From: JAJTFA01 sp051715425
GTDB taxonomy: Bacteria > Bacteroidota > Bacteroidia > UKL13-3
Direction of reading: 5' to 3'
DNA length: 64,000 nucleotides
Assembly: GCA_051715425.1 (NCBI GenBank)
Contig: JBPXJS010000008.1
Location: forward strand, 1 to 64,000
Shown: positions 36,065-43,080 of the stretch, piece after piece
Position numbering within the stretch: the stretch's first letter is position 1
Layout of the letters: each line of letters opens with the position of its first letter
Program-made: the position numbers and the translations under genes
The notes under the pieces: model-generated
Told to the model about the DNA's origin: nothing
The model's input: only the letters and a program-made list of their open reading frames with translations
Databases searched by the model: none

Positions 36065-36724
36065 TTATATCATTCTAACCCAAATATGCTTGGCAACATC
36101 TCTACTGATATGCAATTCCGTTTTTTTATCCATGCCTATTTTAAAAGACCCGTCATACTCATTTGTTTCCAATACCTGAAATTGACGCCCAAGTGTGAGT
36201 CCAATTTTATCAAGGTGCTGAAGAAACAACACACTGTGATCAGCCACGCCCGACATCACAGCAGCCTGACCTGCCCCAAGTGTATTAAGAAGCACAAAAT
36301 TGGTTTTTATGATTTCTCCTTTTTTGGTTGGAATGGGATCACCATGCGGATCGTGGGCCGGAAATCCAAGGAACTCTTCCAGCTTATCAATAAGATGTGG
36401 TGAGTTGATATGTTCCAACTGTTCCGCCACCTCGTGCACTTCATGCCAGCCAAATTTTAACTTATCGTACAAAAACATTTCCCAGAGGCGGTGTTTTCTT
36501 ACCGTTTCTATGGCCACACGCCTCCCCTTTTCTGTTAAAATCACCCCCTTATATTTTTCGTACTTCAGCAATTTTTTTTCAGCCAGTTTCCTGATCATAT
36601 CGGTTACCGAAGCGGCTTTTGTTTTTAACACTTCCGCAATAGAATTGGTGCTTACAGTGGAGTCTCCCGGTTCGGAAAGCTTATAAATAGCCTTGAGGTA
36701 ATTTTCTTCCGTATAAGAATACAT
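36065..36724 (-). CDS. mntR: DtxR/MntR family metal-dependent transcriptional regulator
   Basis: A 219-residue repressor. The N-terminal winged helix (YTEENYLKAIYKLSE, AEVLKTKAASVTDMIRKLAEKKLLKYEKYKGVILTEKGR) and the dimerisation/metal domain (HRLWEMFLYDKLKFGWHEVHEVAEQLEH, HDPHGDPIP) are characteristic, and a FeoA-like SH3 domain follows (VLFLQHLDKIGLTLGRQFQVLE). It likely binds Mn2+ or Fe2+ and represses the adjacent Nramp gene. The ATG lies five bases after a perfect TATATTTG -7 box, so the mRNA is probably leaderless. A palindrome matching DtxR-class sites overlaps this promoter, implying autoregulation. Confidence 0.94.
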   Translation of the reverse strand: MYSYTEENYLKAIYKLSEPGDSTVSTNSIAEVLKTKAASVTDMIRKLAEKKLLKYEKYKGVILTEKGRRVAIETVRKHRLWEMFLYDKLKFGWHEVHEVAEQLEHINSPHLIDKLEEFLGFPAHDPHGDPIPTKKGEIIKTNFVLLNTLGAGQAAVMSGVADHSVLFLQHLDKIGLTLGRQFQVLETNEYDGSFKIGMDKKTELHISRDVAKHIWVRMI

Positions 36725-36728
36725 GGAG

Positions 36729-36780
36729 CAAATATATCATTTTTAGGCTAATCTAAAAATAATTTTGAAATCAACCTAAA
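36729..36780 (-). promoter_or_regulatory. mntR promoter with overlapping DtxR/MntR-type operator
   Basis: The -7 box TATATTTG reads on the minus strand at 36736-36729. Just upstream, TTTTTAG-GCTAAT-CTAAAAA (36740-36759) is an exact 7+7 inverted repeat, close to TTTAGG-type DtxR/MntR operators, and a further half site AACCTAAA occurs at 36773-36780. A bound repressor would cover the promoter, supporting metal-dependent autoregulation of the mntR-mntH unit. Confidence 0.65.
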
Positions 36781-36811
36781 TATTGCGCTATAAAAATCCG
36801 CCACACTTGCT

Positions 36812-36819
36812 TACTTTTG
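36812..36819 (+). promoter_or_regulatory. -7 box upstream of the DUF6728 gene
   Basis: TACTTTTG matches TAnnTTTG and ends eight bases before the ATG at 36828. It is divergent from the mntR promoter; no clear -33 element was found. Confidence 0.35.
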
Positions 36820-36827
36820 CTTCTGTT

Positions 36828-36989
36828 ATGATTATCAAAAAATTCCTGTCATATATTGTTTTCTGGCGCAAGGCAAATCCCGATGCCCCTCACTCTTTTA
36901 ACCTGAAGATGATGCATGGGATAAATAAAATCTCTATTCTGATGTTTTTGATTGCCATCATTATCATGATTATCAAATTTGCTTTTTGA
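36828..36989 (+). CDS. DUF6728-like small membrane protein
   Basis: A 53-residue protein (MIIKKFLSYIVFWRKANPDA...) with a cytoplasmic N-terminus containing the conserved-looking RKANPDAPHSFNLKMMHGINKISILMF pattern and one C-terminal membrane segment (ISILMFLIAIIIMIIKFAF). It resembles the short Bacteroidota family DUF6728, whose function is unknown. The ATG at 36828 is chosen over the longer frame from 36783, which overlaps the -7 box. Confidence 0.7.
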   Translation: MIIKKFLSYIVFWRKANPDAPHSFNLKMMHGINKISILMFLIAIIIMIIKFAF

Positions 36990-37038
36990 TATTGGAATAG
37001 ATATTGACCAGCTTATTTCACATTAACAACACAACCTT

Positions 37039-37734
37039 ATGTTATTATTATTTATTGTATTCGCTTTGCTTAGTCTGGCAGTAGGCTGGCGCTTCAAATC
37101 TAAAGTTAACAAGTATTCAAAAGTGTCATTACGGCATGACATGAGCGGTGCCGAAATTGCAGAAGCCATGTTACGTGACAATCAAATTTATGACGTAAAG
37201 GTAATAAGCACCGAAGGACAGTTAACGGATCATTACAACCCTGCCAGCAAAACGGTAAACCTGAGCCGCGATGTTTATCACGGTCGTACCGTTACAGCAG
37301 CAGCTATTGCCGCCCACGAATGCGGACATGCGGTGCAACATGCCACTGCTTATTCCATGCTCCAATTCCGGTCGGCTATGGTTCCGGTTCAAAATGCAAG
37401 TGCCAGAATATTGAATATCATTATCATGGTGATGATGTTTGGCGGTATGTTCCTGTTCAAAACATTTCCTTTCGAAATTGTTTTGTTAACGATTATTTCC
37501 TGTCAGGCTGTAATTACCCTGTTTTCCGTGGTTACTCTTCCGGTGGAATTTGATGCAAGCAACAGGGCACTTGCCTGGCTTACCAACAAAGGAATTGTAA
37601 TGGATAATGAAAAAGATATGGCCAAAGACGCACTTAAATGGGCTGCCATGACTTATATAGTAGCTGCACTCTCTGCCATTGCTTCATTGCTTTATTGGAT
37701 AATGATGCTAACGGGTGCAAGGCGTGATGACTAA
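37039..37734 (+). CDS. Membrane zinc metallopeptidase (YugP/COG2738 family)
   Basis: A 231-residue membrane protease. An N-terminal membrane segment is followed by a soluble part with the zinc motif AAHECGHAVQHA, which matches the HExxH family signature, and by PVEFDASNRALAWL and two or three further hydrophobic segments. The segment LTDHYNPASKTVNLSRDVYHGRT before the zinc motif is typical of this family. Substrates are unknown. It is 49 bases downstream of the DUF6728 gene and may share its transcript. Confidence 0.9.
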   Translation: MLLLFIVFALLSLAVGWRFKSKVNKYSKVSLRHDMSGAEIAEAMLRDNQIYDVKVISTEGQLTDHYNPASKTVNLSRDVYHGRTVTAAAIAAHECGHAVQHATAYSMLQFRSAMVPVQNASARILNIIIMVMMFGGMFLFKTFPFEIVLLTIISCQAVITLFSVVTLPVEFDASNRALAWLTNKGIVMDNEKDMAKDALKWAAMTYIVAALSAIASLLYWIMMLTGARRDD

Positions 37735-37755
37735 TTTATTTTATGCTTACTTGAT

Positions 37756-37790
37756 AAAAAAAGCTCAGGTAAAACGGGGCTTTTTTTATT
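37756..37790. terminator. Bidirectional terminator between convergent genes
   Basis: AAAAAAAGCTC-AGGTAAAACG-GGGCTTTTTTT: a weak stem flanked by A and T runs, placed between the zinc-protease stop (37734) and the convergent permease stop (37786). Confidence 0.6.
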
Positions 37791-39003
37791 CAAACCGGAT
37801 GGCTTTTACCGGGGTAATTTTGGCTACAAAAGCTGAGGGGATTAGCAGAATAACGTAACAAACAACAAAACTTCCGGCATTAATGAGCAATACATCGGAA
37901 AGCAGCAATTTTACCGGCACCTCACTGAGGTAATAAGACTCCTGCGAAAGTTTAATCCAGCCCCATTTCACCTGAGAATAACAAAGACCAAGGCCAACCA
38001 CATTTCCGATAAACATACCAGCAAGCACAAGGAAAGAAGCCATATATAGAAAAGAACCTGCAATCTGTTTGTTTTGTGCACCAAAAGCCTTTAACAACCC
38101 CACCATATTGCTTCTTTCAACAATAAGAATAAGCAAGGCTGTGGTCATATTGATACAAGCTACCACCACCATCAGAATAATAATAATTAGGGCATTGATA
38201 TCAAGAAAACCCAGCCAGTCGAATATCTGAGGCTGCAATTGACGGATGGTATTTACTTCCATATGATAAGGCAGGTAAGGCAATAACCCATCTGCCACCT
38301 CATCAAGTTTGGTAAAATCTTTTAATTTAATTTCGTATCCGCTGATGGCATTTTGGTCCCAGTTATTAAGTTTGGTTATTTGCCTCATATCAGAGAAGGC
38401 ATAAATTTCATCCATTTCCCCATAGCCTGTTTTATAGATTCCCTTTAACACAAAACGCCTGGCTCTTGGCGGGTCCTGCACAAAATACACCATTACCGGG
38501 TCGCCCACTTTTAACCTTAACTTATTAGCGGTATGCTGTGAGAGCAGTATTTCATTGGAAGCTACAGCATCCTGAAAAACAGGCAAAGCACCTTCCTGCA
38601 GGTATTGCTTAATAAAGTCCCAGTTATACGTTTTATCTACTCCTTTTAAAACAATACCTTGAAAATCATCAGCTGTTTTTATAATCCCTGCTTTAATGGA
38701 AATCCTTTGCAGGGCGGTTACTTCAGCATTTTTAAGAATCAGTTTTTCTACCGTGGTATCAACATAAAGTGGATTTGTTTCATAAGAATTGTTTAAATCT
38801 AACCTGCTTATTTGTATATGGCTTCCAAAGCCGGTAATTTTGTCCCGTATTTCAAGCTGGTAACCTTTAACAATTGCCAAAGCACATATCATTACTGCAA
38901 TGCTAATTGCCACCGAGGCAATGGCAACCCTGATAATAAGTGCCGATGATCCGGAACTCCTGTCTTTGGAAAGACGCCTAGCTATGAAGTATGAAAAATT
39001 CAA
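37786..39003 (-). CDS. FtsX-like ABC transporter permease (LolC/LolE type)
   Basis: A roughly 405-residue inner-membrane permease. The start is taken as TTG at 39001-39003, giving NFSYFIARRLS, as in homologues (LxxYIAxRxL); the longer frame from 39081 overlaps the divergent gene. Membrane segments occur near residue 25-50 and in the C-terminal FtsX domain (about 270-400: IIIILMVVVACINMTTALLILIVERSNMVGLLKAFG; FVVCYVILLIPSAFVAKITPVKAIRFE). A periplasmic MacB-like domain lies between. Members extract lipoproteins with a LolD ATPase, which is not present in the window. Confidence 0.88.
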   Translation of the reverse strand: MNFSYFIARRLSKDRSSGSSALIIRVAIASVAISIAVMICALAIVKGYQLEIRDKITGFGSHIQISRLDLNNSYETNPLYVDTTVEKLILKNAEVTALQRISIKAGIIKTADDFQGIVLKGVDKTYNWDFIKQYLQEGALPVFQDAVASNEILLSQHTANKLRLKVGDPVMVYFVQDPPRARRFVLKGIYKTGYGEMDEIYAFSDMRQITKLNNWDQNAISGYEIKLKDFTKLDEVADGLLPYLPYHMEVNTIRQLQPQIFDWLGFLDINALIIIILMVVVACINMTTALLILIVERSNMVGLLKAFGAQNKQIAGSFLYMASFLVLAGMFIGNVVGLGLCYSQVKWGWIKLSQESYYLSEVPVKLLLSDVLLINAGSFVVCYVILLIPSAFVAKITPVKAIRFE

Positions 39004-39014
39004 TTCAATAAATA

Positions 39015-40202
39015 ATGTCCGAATATAGAAAGCTGTTTTCACTTTTTCTCTTTTGCTTCCTGAACCTTGCATTAAATGCACAGATAATCACAGGCGCTCA
39101 GCAAACTAAATCTTACCTGCCCCTGCTAAAAGGTAAACGGGTTGGCCTTGTGGTAAACCAAACTTCCATGGTTGGCAAAAAACACCTGGTAGATTCGCTA
39201 AAAAAACTCAAAGTAGATATCCGCCTCATTTTTGCACCGGAACACGGTTTCAGAGGAAACCATAGTGCCGGGGTTGAGATAAAAAGTGGTAAGGATACCA
39301 AATCAGGATTTACCGTAATTTCTTTATACGGAAAAAACAAAAAACCCGCTCAGGCCGATTTGGCTAAAGTAGATGTGATGGTGTTCGATATTCAGGATGT
39401 GGGAGCCCGGTTTTACACATATATTTCTACCCTGCATTATGTGATGGAAGCATGCGCTGAAGCAAAAAAAACGCTGATTGTGCTCGACAGGCCAAACCCA
39501 AATGGTTTTTATGTAGATGGCCCGGTTTTGGATATGAAACACAGTTCTTTTGTGGGTATGCATCCTGTACCGATAGTGCACGGAATGACCATTGGTGAGT
39601 ATGCCATGATGATAAACGGGGAAAAGTGGCTGAAGGATTCTGTATCATGTAACCTGCGGGTGATCGCAATGAAAGGATACGACCACAATTCCAAATATAC
39701 CCTGCCGGTAAAACCCTCTCCTAACCTGCCAAATATGAATTCTATTTATCTTTACCCCGGGCTATGCCTTTTTGAAGGTACCAACTATAGCCTTGGCCGG
39801 GGAACAGATAAACCTTTTGAATGTTTAGGCAAACCAGGTCTTACACATGGCAATTATGAGTTTACTCCTAAAAGTATTGCCGGAGTGGCAGAAAACCCTC
39901 CACATGCCAATAAAAAATGCAAGGGGTATTTGTTAACAGATTATGTCCAAACCATTTTCCCGAAAAAACCACAACTAAATATCGGGTGGTTGTTGGATAT
40001 GTACGCACAGGATACGGGTAAGGCTAACTTTTTTAATGATTTTTTTCCATTGCTGGCAGGCACTGATCAGTTGCAGAAACAAATAACAGAAGGCGCATCA
40101 GAGCAACAAATAAGGGATAGCTGGAAACCCGGCATTCAACTGTTTTTAAAAACAAGAATGAAGTATTTGCTGTACAAGGAATTTAGTATGTTTACCCCAT
40201 GA
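39015..40202 (+). CDS. DUF1343/NamZ-type exo-beta-N-acetylmuramidase-like protein
   Basis: A 395-residue exported protein. An N-terminal signal (LFSLFLFCFLNLALNAQ) precedes a DUF1343 domain: KGKRVGLVVNQTSMV, FAPEHGFRG, ISLYGKNKKP, VMVFDIQDVGARFYTYISTLHYVMEAC, LDRPNPNGFYVDGPVL. Characterised members (NamZ) release N-acetylmuramic acid from peptidoglycan fragments, placing it in cell-wall recycling. It starts divergently from the permease gene. The stop overlaps the ccmB start by 4 bases, so translation is coupled although the functions differ. Confidence 0.92.
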   Translation: MSEYRKLFSLFLFCFLNLALNAQIITGAQQTKSYLPLLKGKRVGLVVNQTSMVGKKHLVDSLKKLKVDIRLIFAPEHGFRGNHSAGVEIKSGKDTKSGFTVISLYGKNKKPAQADLAKVDVMVFDIQDVGARFYTYISTLHYVMEACAEAKKTLIVLDRPNPNGFYVDGPVLDMKHSSFVGMHPVPIVHGMTIGEYAMMINGEKWLKDSVSCNLRVIAMKGYDHNSKYTLPVKPSPNLPNMNSIYLYPGLCLFEGTNYSLGRGTDKPFECLGKPGLTHGNYEFTPKSIAGVAENPPHANKKCKGYLLTDYVQTIFPKKPQLNIGWLLDMYAQDTGKANFFNDFFPLLAGTDQLQKQITEGASEQQIRDSWKPGIQLFLKTRMKYLLYKEFSMFTP

Positions 40203-40849
40203 GTCCGGTTATAGCCCTTATAAAAAAAGACCTTACCATTGAGTGGAGACAACGATATGCCATTAATGGTATTTTGTTGCATACCATTTCATCTGTATTT
40301 GTTGTATTTCTTTCTATAAAAATGCTTAACCCGCCAACCTGGAACGCTTTGTTCTGGCTTATTCTCCTGTTTACCTCAGTAAGTGCAGTGGCAAAAAGTT
40401 TTATTGCCGAACAAAAAGGAAGAAGCCTTTATTATTATGGTATTGCCAGTGCCAGACAAATTATTATCTCGAGGGTAATTTACAACAGCATGCTGATGGT
40501 GCTTATAGCCCTTATATGCCTTGGTGTGTACATTACTGTAATGGGAAATGCAGTACAAAACCTGTTATTTTATGGCTTATGCATGGTTGCTGGGTGTATT
40601 GGTTTTGCGGGCACATTTACCTTTATTTCATCTATAGCGGCCAAGGCCGGAAACAGCAACCTGCTGATGCCTGTTCTATCGTTCCCGGTAATTTTACCCC
40701 TGTTGCTGGTATTGATTAAGGCAAGCAAAAAGGCCATGGATGGTATAGATTTTACGCTGATTTACCCTGACCTGCTGGTATTGCTGTTTATTAATTTTAT
40801 CATCGTTGCCCTGGCATATATTCTCTTCCCGTTTTTGTGGAAAGAGTAA
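40199..40849 (+). CDS. ccmB: Heme exporter permease CcmB
   Basis: A 216-residue membrane protein with six hydrophobic segments, matching CcmB, part of the CcmAB(C) ABC exporter used in cytochrome c maturation. Characteristic parts are the N-terminal VIALIKKDLTIEWRQRYAINGILLHTI and SFIAEQKGRSLYYYGIASAR, plus the central GFAGTFTFISSIAAKAGNSNLLMPVLSFPV. The start ATG overlaps the previous stop (ATGA). No ccmA, ccmC or ccmD is in the window; in Bacteroidota ccmB is often separate from them. It is 31 bases upstream of fmt. Confidence 0.92.
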   Translation: MSPVIALIKKDLTIEWRQRYAINGILLHTISSVFVVFLSIKMLNPPTWNALFWLILLFTSVSAVAKSFIAEQKGRSLYYYGIASARQIIISRVIYNSMLMVLIALICLGVYITVMGNAVQNLLFYGLCMVAGCIGFAGTFTFISSIAAKAGNSNLLMPVLSFPVILPLLLVLIKASKKAMDGIDFTLIYPDLLVLLFINFIIVALAYILFPFLWKE

Positions 40850-40880
40850 TTATTTTGCAGGACATAAAATACAACTTCCA

Positions 40881-41798
40881 TTGAGAATTATTTTTTTAGG
40901 TACACCCGCATTTGCCGTAGCTCCGCTGGAAGCCATAAGGAAGGCCGGATTTAATGTAGTAGCTGTAGTTACGGCACCTGATAAGCCGGCAGGGCGCGGG
41001 TTACACCTGCATCAATCGCCTGTAAAACAATTTGCTGTAGCACATGGAATACCTGTGTTGCAACCGATAAAACTGAAAGATCCGGTTTTTGTGGAAGAAC
41101 TAAGGTCCTTTAAGGCCGATATTCAGATAGTTATTGCTTTTAGAATGTTGCCGGAGATAATATGGAATATGCCACCACTTGGCACCATTAACCTGCACGC
41201 CTCTCTCCTACCTGATTACAGAGGAGCAGCACCCATTAACTGGGCCATTATCAACGGGGAGAAAGAAACAGGAGTTTGCACCTTTTTTCTGAAACACGAG
41301 ATTGATACCGGAGACCTGATAGATTGCAAAAAGGTAAATATCCATGATAAAATGAATGCCGGGGAGTTGCATGATAAACTGATGATTGCGGGAAGTGAGC
41401 TAATTGTTGACACACTGAAGCAAATTACCTCCGGATTATACACAACCAAACCACAGGGAAAACAAAGCTCCAAAACTGCGCCCAAACTTTTTACCCATCA
41501 TGGGGAGATTAACTGGAGTAAACCCGGTGTAGAAATTTATAACCTCATCAGGGGACTATCGCCATATCCCGGAGCCTTTACCGCTGTAGATGGCAAGCTG
41601 CTTAAAATTTACGATGCCTTTTTTGAGCCAGGTAAACATGATGGAAAACCAGGAGAAATAAAGACTGATTTCAGGTCTTTTTTTGGTTTTTATTGCATTG
41701 ACGGAATTCTGAATATCAATGAGTTGCAAATGGAGGGCAAAAAAAGAATGACAATTCAGGAATTTTTAAACGGTTATAGAAATCTGAATAAGAAATAG
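40881..41798 (+). CDS. fmt: Methionyl-tRNA formyltransferase
   Basis: A 305-residue enzyme that formylates Met-tRNAi using 10-formyl-THF. The start is TTG at 40881 (LRIIFLGTPAFAVAPLEAI); upstream codons overlap ccmB and are not conserved. Key motifs are GTPAFAV, VTAPDKPAGRG, NLHASLLPDYRGAAPINWAI (with the catalytic Asn-His-Asp core), GVCTFFLKHEIDTGD and the C-terminal tRNA-binding OB domain (IYNLIRGLSPYPGAF). A typical length and clean match. Confidence 0.96.
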   Translation: MRIIFLGTPAFAVAPLEAIRKAGFNVVAVVTAPDKPAGRGLHLHQSPVKQFAVAHGIPVLQPIKLKDPVFVEELRSFKADIQIVIAFRMLPEIIWNMPPLGTINLHASLLPDYRGAAPINWAIINGEKETGVCTFFLKHEIDTGDLIDCKKVNIHDKMNAGELHDKLMIAGSELIVDTLKQITSGLYTTKPQGKQSSKTAPKLFTHHGEINWSKPGVEIYNLIRGLSPYPGAFTAVDGKLLKIYDAFFEPGKHDGKPGEIKTDFRSFFGFYCIDGILNINELQMEGKKRMTIQEFLNGYRNLNKK

Positions 41799-41836
41799 TA
41801 CCGTATATTTGGCAATACACACTGTTAAAATATATA

Positions 41837-41868
41837 TTTGGTAATGCGTTATGAACTAATTACTTTTG
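41837..41868 (+). promoter_or_regulatory. Promoter of the exosortase-F operon
   Basis: TTTG at 41837-41840, 20 bases, then TACTTTTG at 41861-41868: a full Bacteroidota -33/-7 pair. The ATG of the PID-CTERM gene follows 23 bases downstream. TATATTTGG is also present twice, 29 bases apart (41804 and 41833), which might be a direct-repeat control site. Confidence 0.6.
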
Positions 41869-41891
41869 TTCCATCAGAAAATTGAGATATA

Positions 41892-42077
41892 ATGTTTAAA
41901 AGCTTTTTACTACTACTATTTGGGTGCTTAATAACTGTTGGAGACGCTTTGGCTCAGTTGCCTCCTTCATCATTTGACCCCGTTATTGATACCCTTCCGA
42001 TTGATCAGGGAGTTGCTTTTACACTCATTGCCGGTGCTGCTTACGGTTACAAAAAACTCAGAAACCGTTTTAAATAA
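41892..42077 (+). CDS. PID-CTERM sorting-signal protein, putative exosortase-F substrate
   Basis: A 61-residue protein made almost entirely of targeting signals. Residues 1-21 form a signal peptide (FKSFLLLLFGCLITVGDALA). A stretch of about 16 residues (QLPPSSFDPVIDTL) is followed by the tripartite C-terminal signal: PID at residues 36-38, the hydrophobic segment QGVAFTLIAGAAYGYKKL and a basic end LRNRFK. This matches the PID-CTERM domains associated with XrtF. If both cleavages occur, only a 15-20 residue peptide would remain. The gene lies 15 bases upstream of the exosortase gene. Recognition is strong; the fate of the product is inferred. Confidence 0.85.
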   Translation: MFKSFLLLLFGCLITVGDALAQLPPSSFDPVIDTLPIDQGVAFTLIAGAAYGYKKLRNRFK

Positions 42078-42092
42078 TCTCTCAAGGTTCTT

Positions 42093-42650
42093 TTGAGACC
42101 TTACATAGCTGATAAAGACAAGCCTCTTTTATATTTCCTTCTAAAAATCGGGATTCTGTACGGAATCTGGTATTTGCTCTACGAACTTTGGATTAAGCCT
42201 AACGGATCTTTCGACCATATTATTACTGAGTATATTACCCAGAGCATGATTTTTATGCTCAATCACTCCGGATTTGTAAGCCATTATACCATTGCAGAAA
42301 AACTGGGTGAAACCTATATTTTTATTGAACCCTTTTTACTTCCGGTAGTTAAAGTTGGCGCTTCGTGTAATGGATTGGAACCCCTTGTTCTGTTTGCGGT
42401 ATTTATTGCTGCCTATCCCGGCAAAACCAGCCTAAAGCTTGCTTATATACCAGCAGGTTTATTGGTAATACATGGTATAAACATCTTAAGAAATTACATA
42501 CTTACCATTATGGCTTACCATAAAAGCGAGCATTACGACCTTTTTCACCGGTATGTTTTTGTGATTTTTGTTTACCTTATTATTTTCGGTTTCTGGATGT
42601 TATGGGTAAACCGCTTAAGTAAAATCAGGGTGAAGCCAAATGAGCAATAA
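42093..42650 (+). CDS. xrtF: Exosortase family protein XrtF
   Basis: A 185-residue polytopic membrane protein with five or six hydrophobic segments, starting with TTG at 42093. The exosortase catalytic triad is in place: Cys92 in VGASCNGLEPL, Arg133 in GINILRNY, and His152 in LFHRYVFV. Exosortases are membrane cysteine transpeptidase-like enzymes that cleave C-terminal sorting signals such as PEP-CTERM or PID-CTERM. The adjacent PID-CTERM gene and the following associated membrane gene define the F-type system of Bacteroidota. The 3' end overlaps the next gene by 11 bases. Confidence 0.93.
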   Translation: MRPYIADKDKPLLYFLLKIGILYGIWYLLYELWIKPNGSFDHIITEYITQSMIFMLNHSGFVSHYTIAEKLGETYIFIEPFLLPVVKVGASCNGLEPLVLFAVFIAAYPGKTSLKLAYIPAGLLVIHGINILRNYILTIMAYHKSEHYDLFHRYVFVIFVYLIIFGFWMLWVNRLSKIRVKPNEQ

Positions 42651-43080
42651 CAGTAGAAAAATATGGATATACGTTTCTTTGGTGCTGCTAATTGGATTTA
42701 GCTTCATGAAGGATCTGTTTACACCAGATTATCTTAATTCTCCTTCTGCTTCGTTTCTTGCCCCTCAAAACCTGCATATCTCCAGAATTTCAACCATCAT
42801 AAGCCACCCCGGTTTCTGGCTGACAGCCTTGCTGTATACCATGATTTTTATCATTATTCCGGTATTTATCCTGTGGTTAAAAGAGGAACCTGCAATAGCC
42901 AAATGGGTATTGGTAATCCTTACCATTCTTGGTTTGTTGCTTTATTTATCCGTATTCTTAAGCAAGCCAGCATTGGATATTCACCTGATTCCTAAAATAA
43001 ACCGCTACTTTCACTCTCCGGTTTTTACCTTATTTTTGATTGCTGCTATAAAAATAAGGAACCGGCAAATCAATTCATGA
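42640..43080 (+). CDS. Exosortase F system-associated membrane protein
   Basis: A 146-residue membrane protein with four hydrophobic segments (about 7-25, 57-78, 86-106, 127-142). The pattern near the N-terminus (FSFMKDLFTPDYLNSP) and the C-terminus (INRYFHSPVFTLFLIAAIKI) resembles the short family found next to xrtF. Its role in sorting is unproven; a scaffold or substrate-handling partner is plausible. Overlaps: 11 bases with xrtF, 4 bases (ATGA) with the next gene, so the operon is tightly coupled. Confidence 0.8.
   Translation: MSNNSRKIWIYVSLVLLIGFSFMKDLFTPDYLNSPSASFLAPQNLHISRISTIISHPGFWLTALLYTMIFIIIPVFILWLKEEPAIAKWVLVILTILGLLLYLSVFLSKPALDIHLIPKINRYFHSPVFTLFLIAAIKIRNRQINS

Noticed and set aside
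38939..39081. Longer N-terminus of the LolC/E permease from 39081
   Set aside because: It would run across the divergent NamZ-like gene start, and the TTG at 39003 gives the N-terminus expected for the family.
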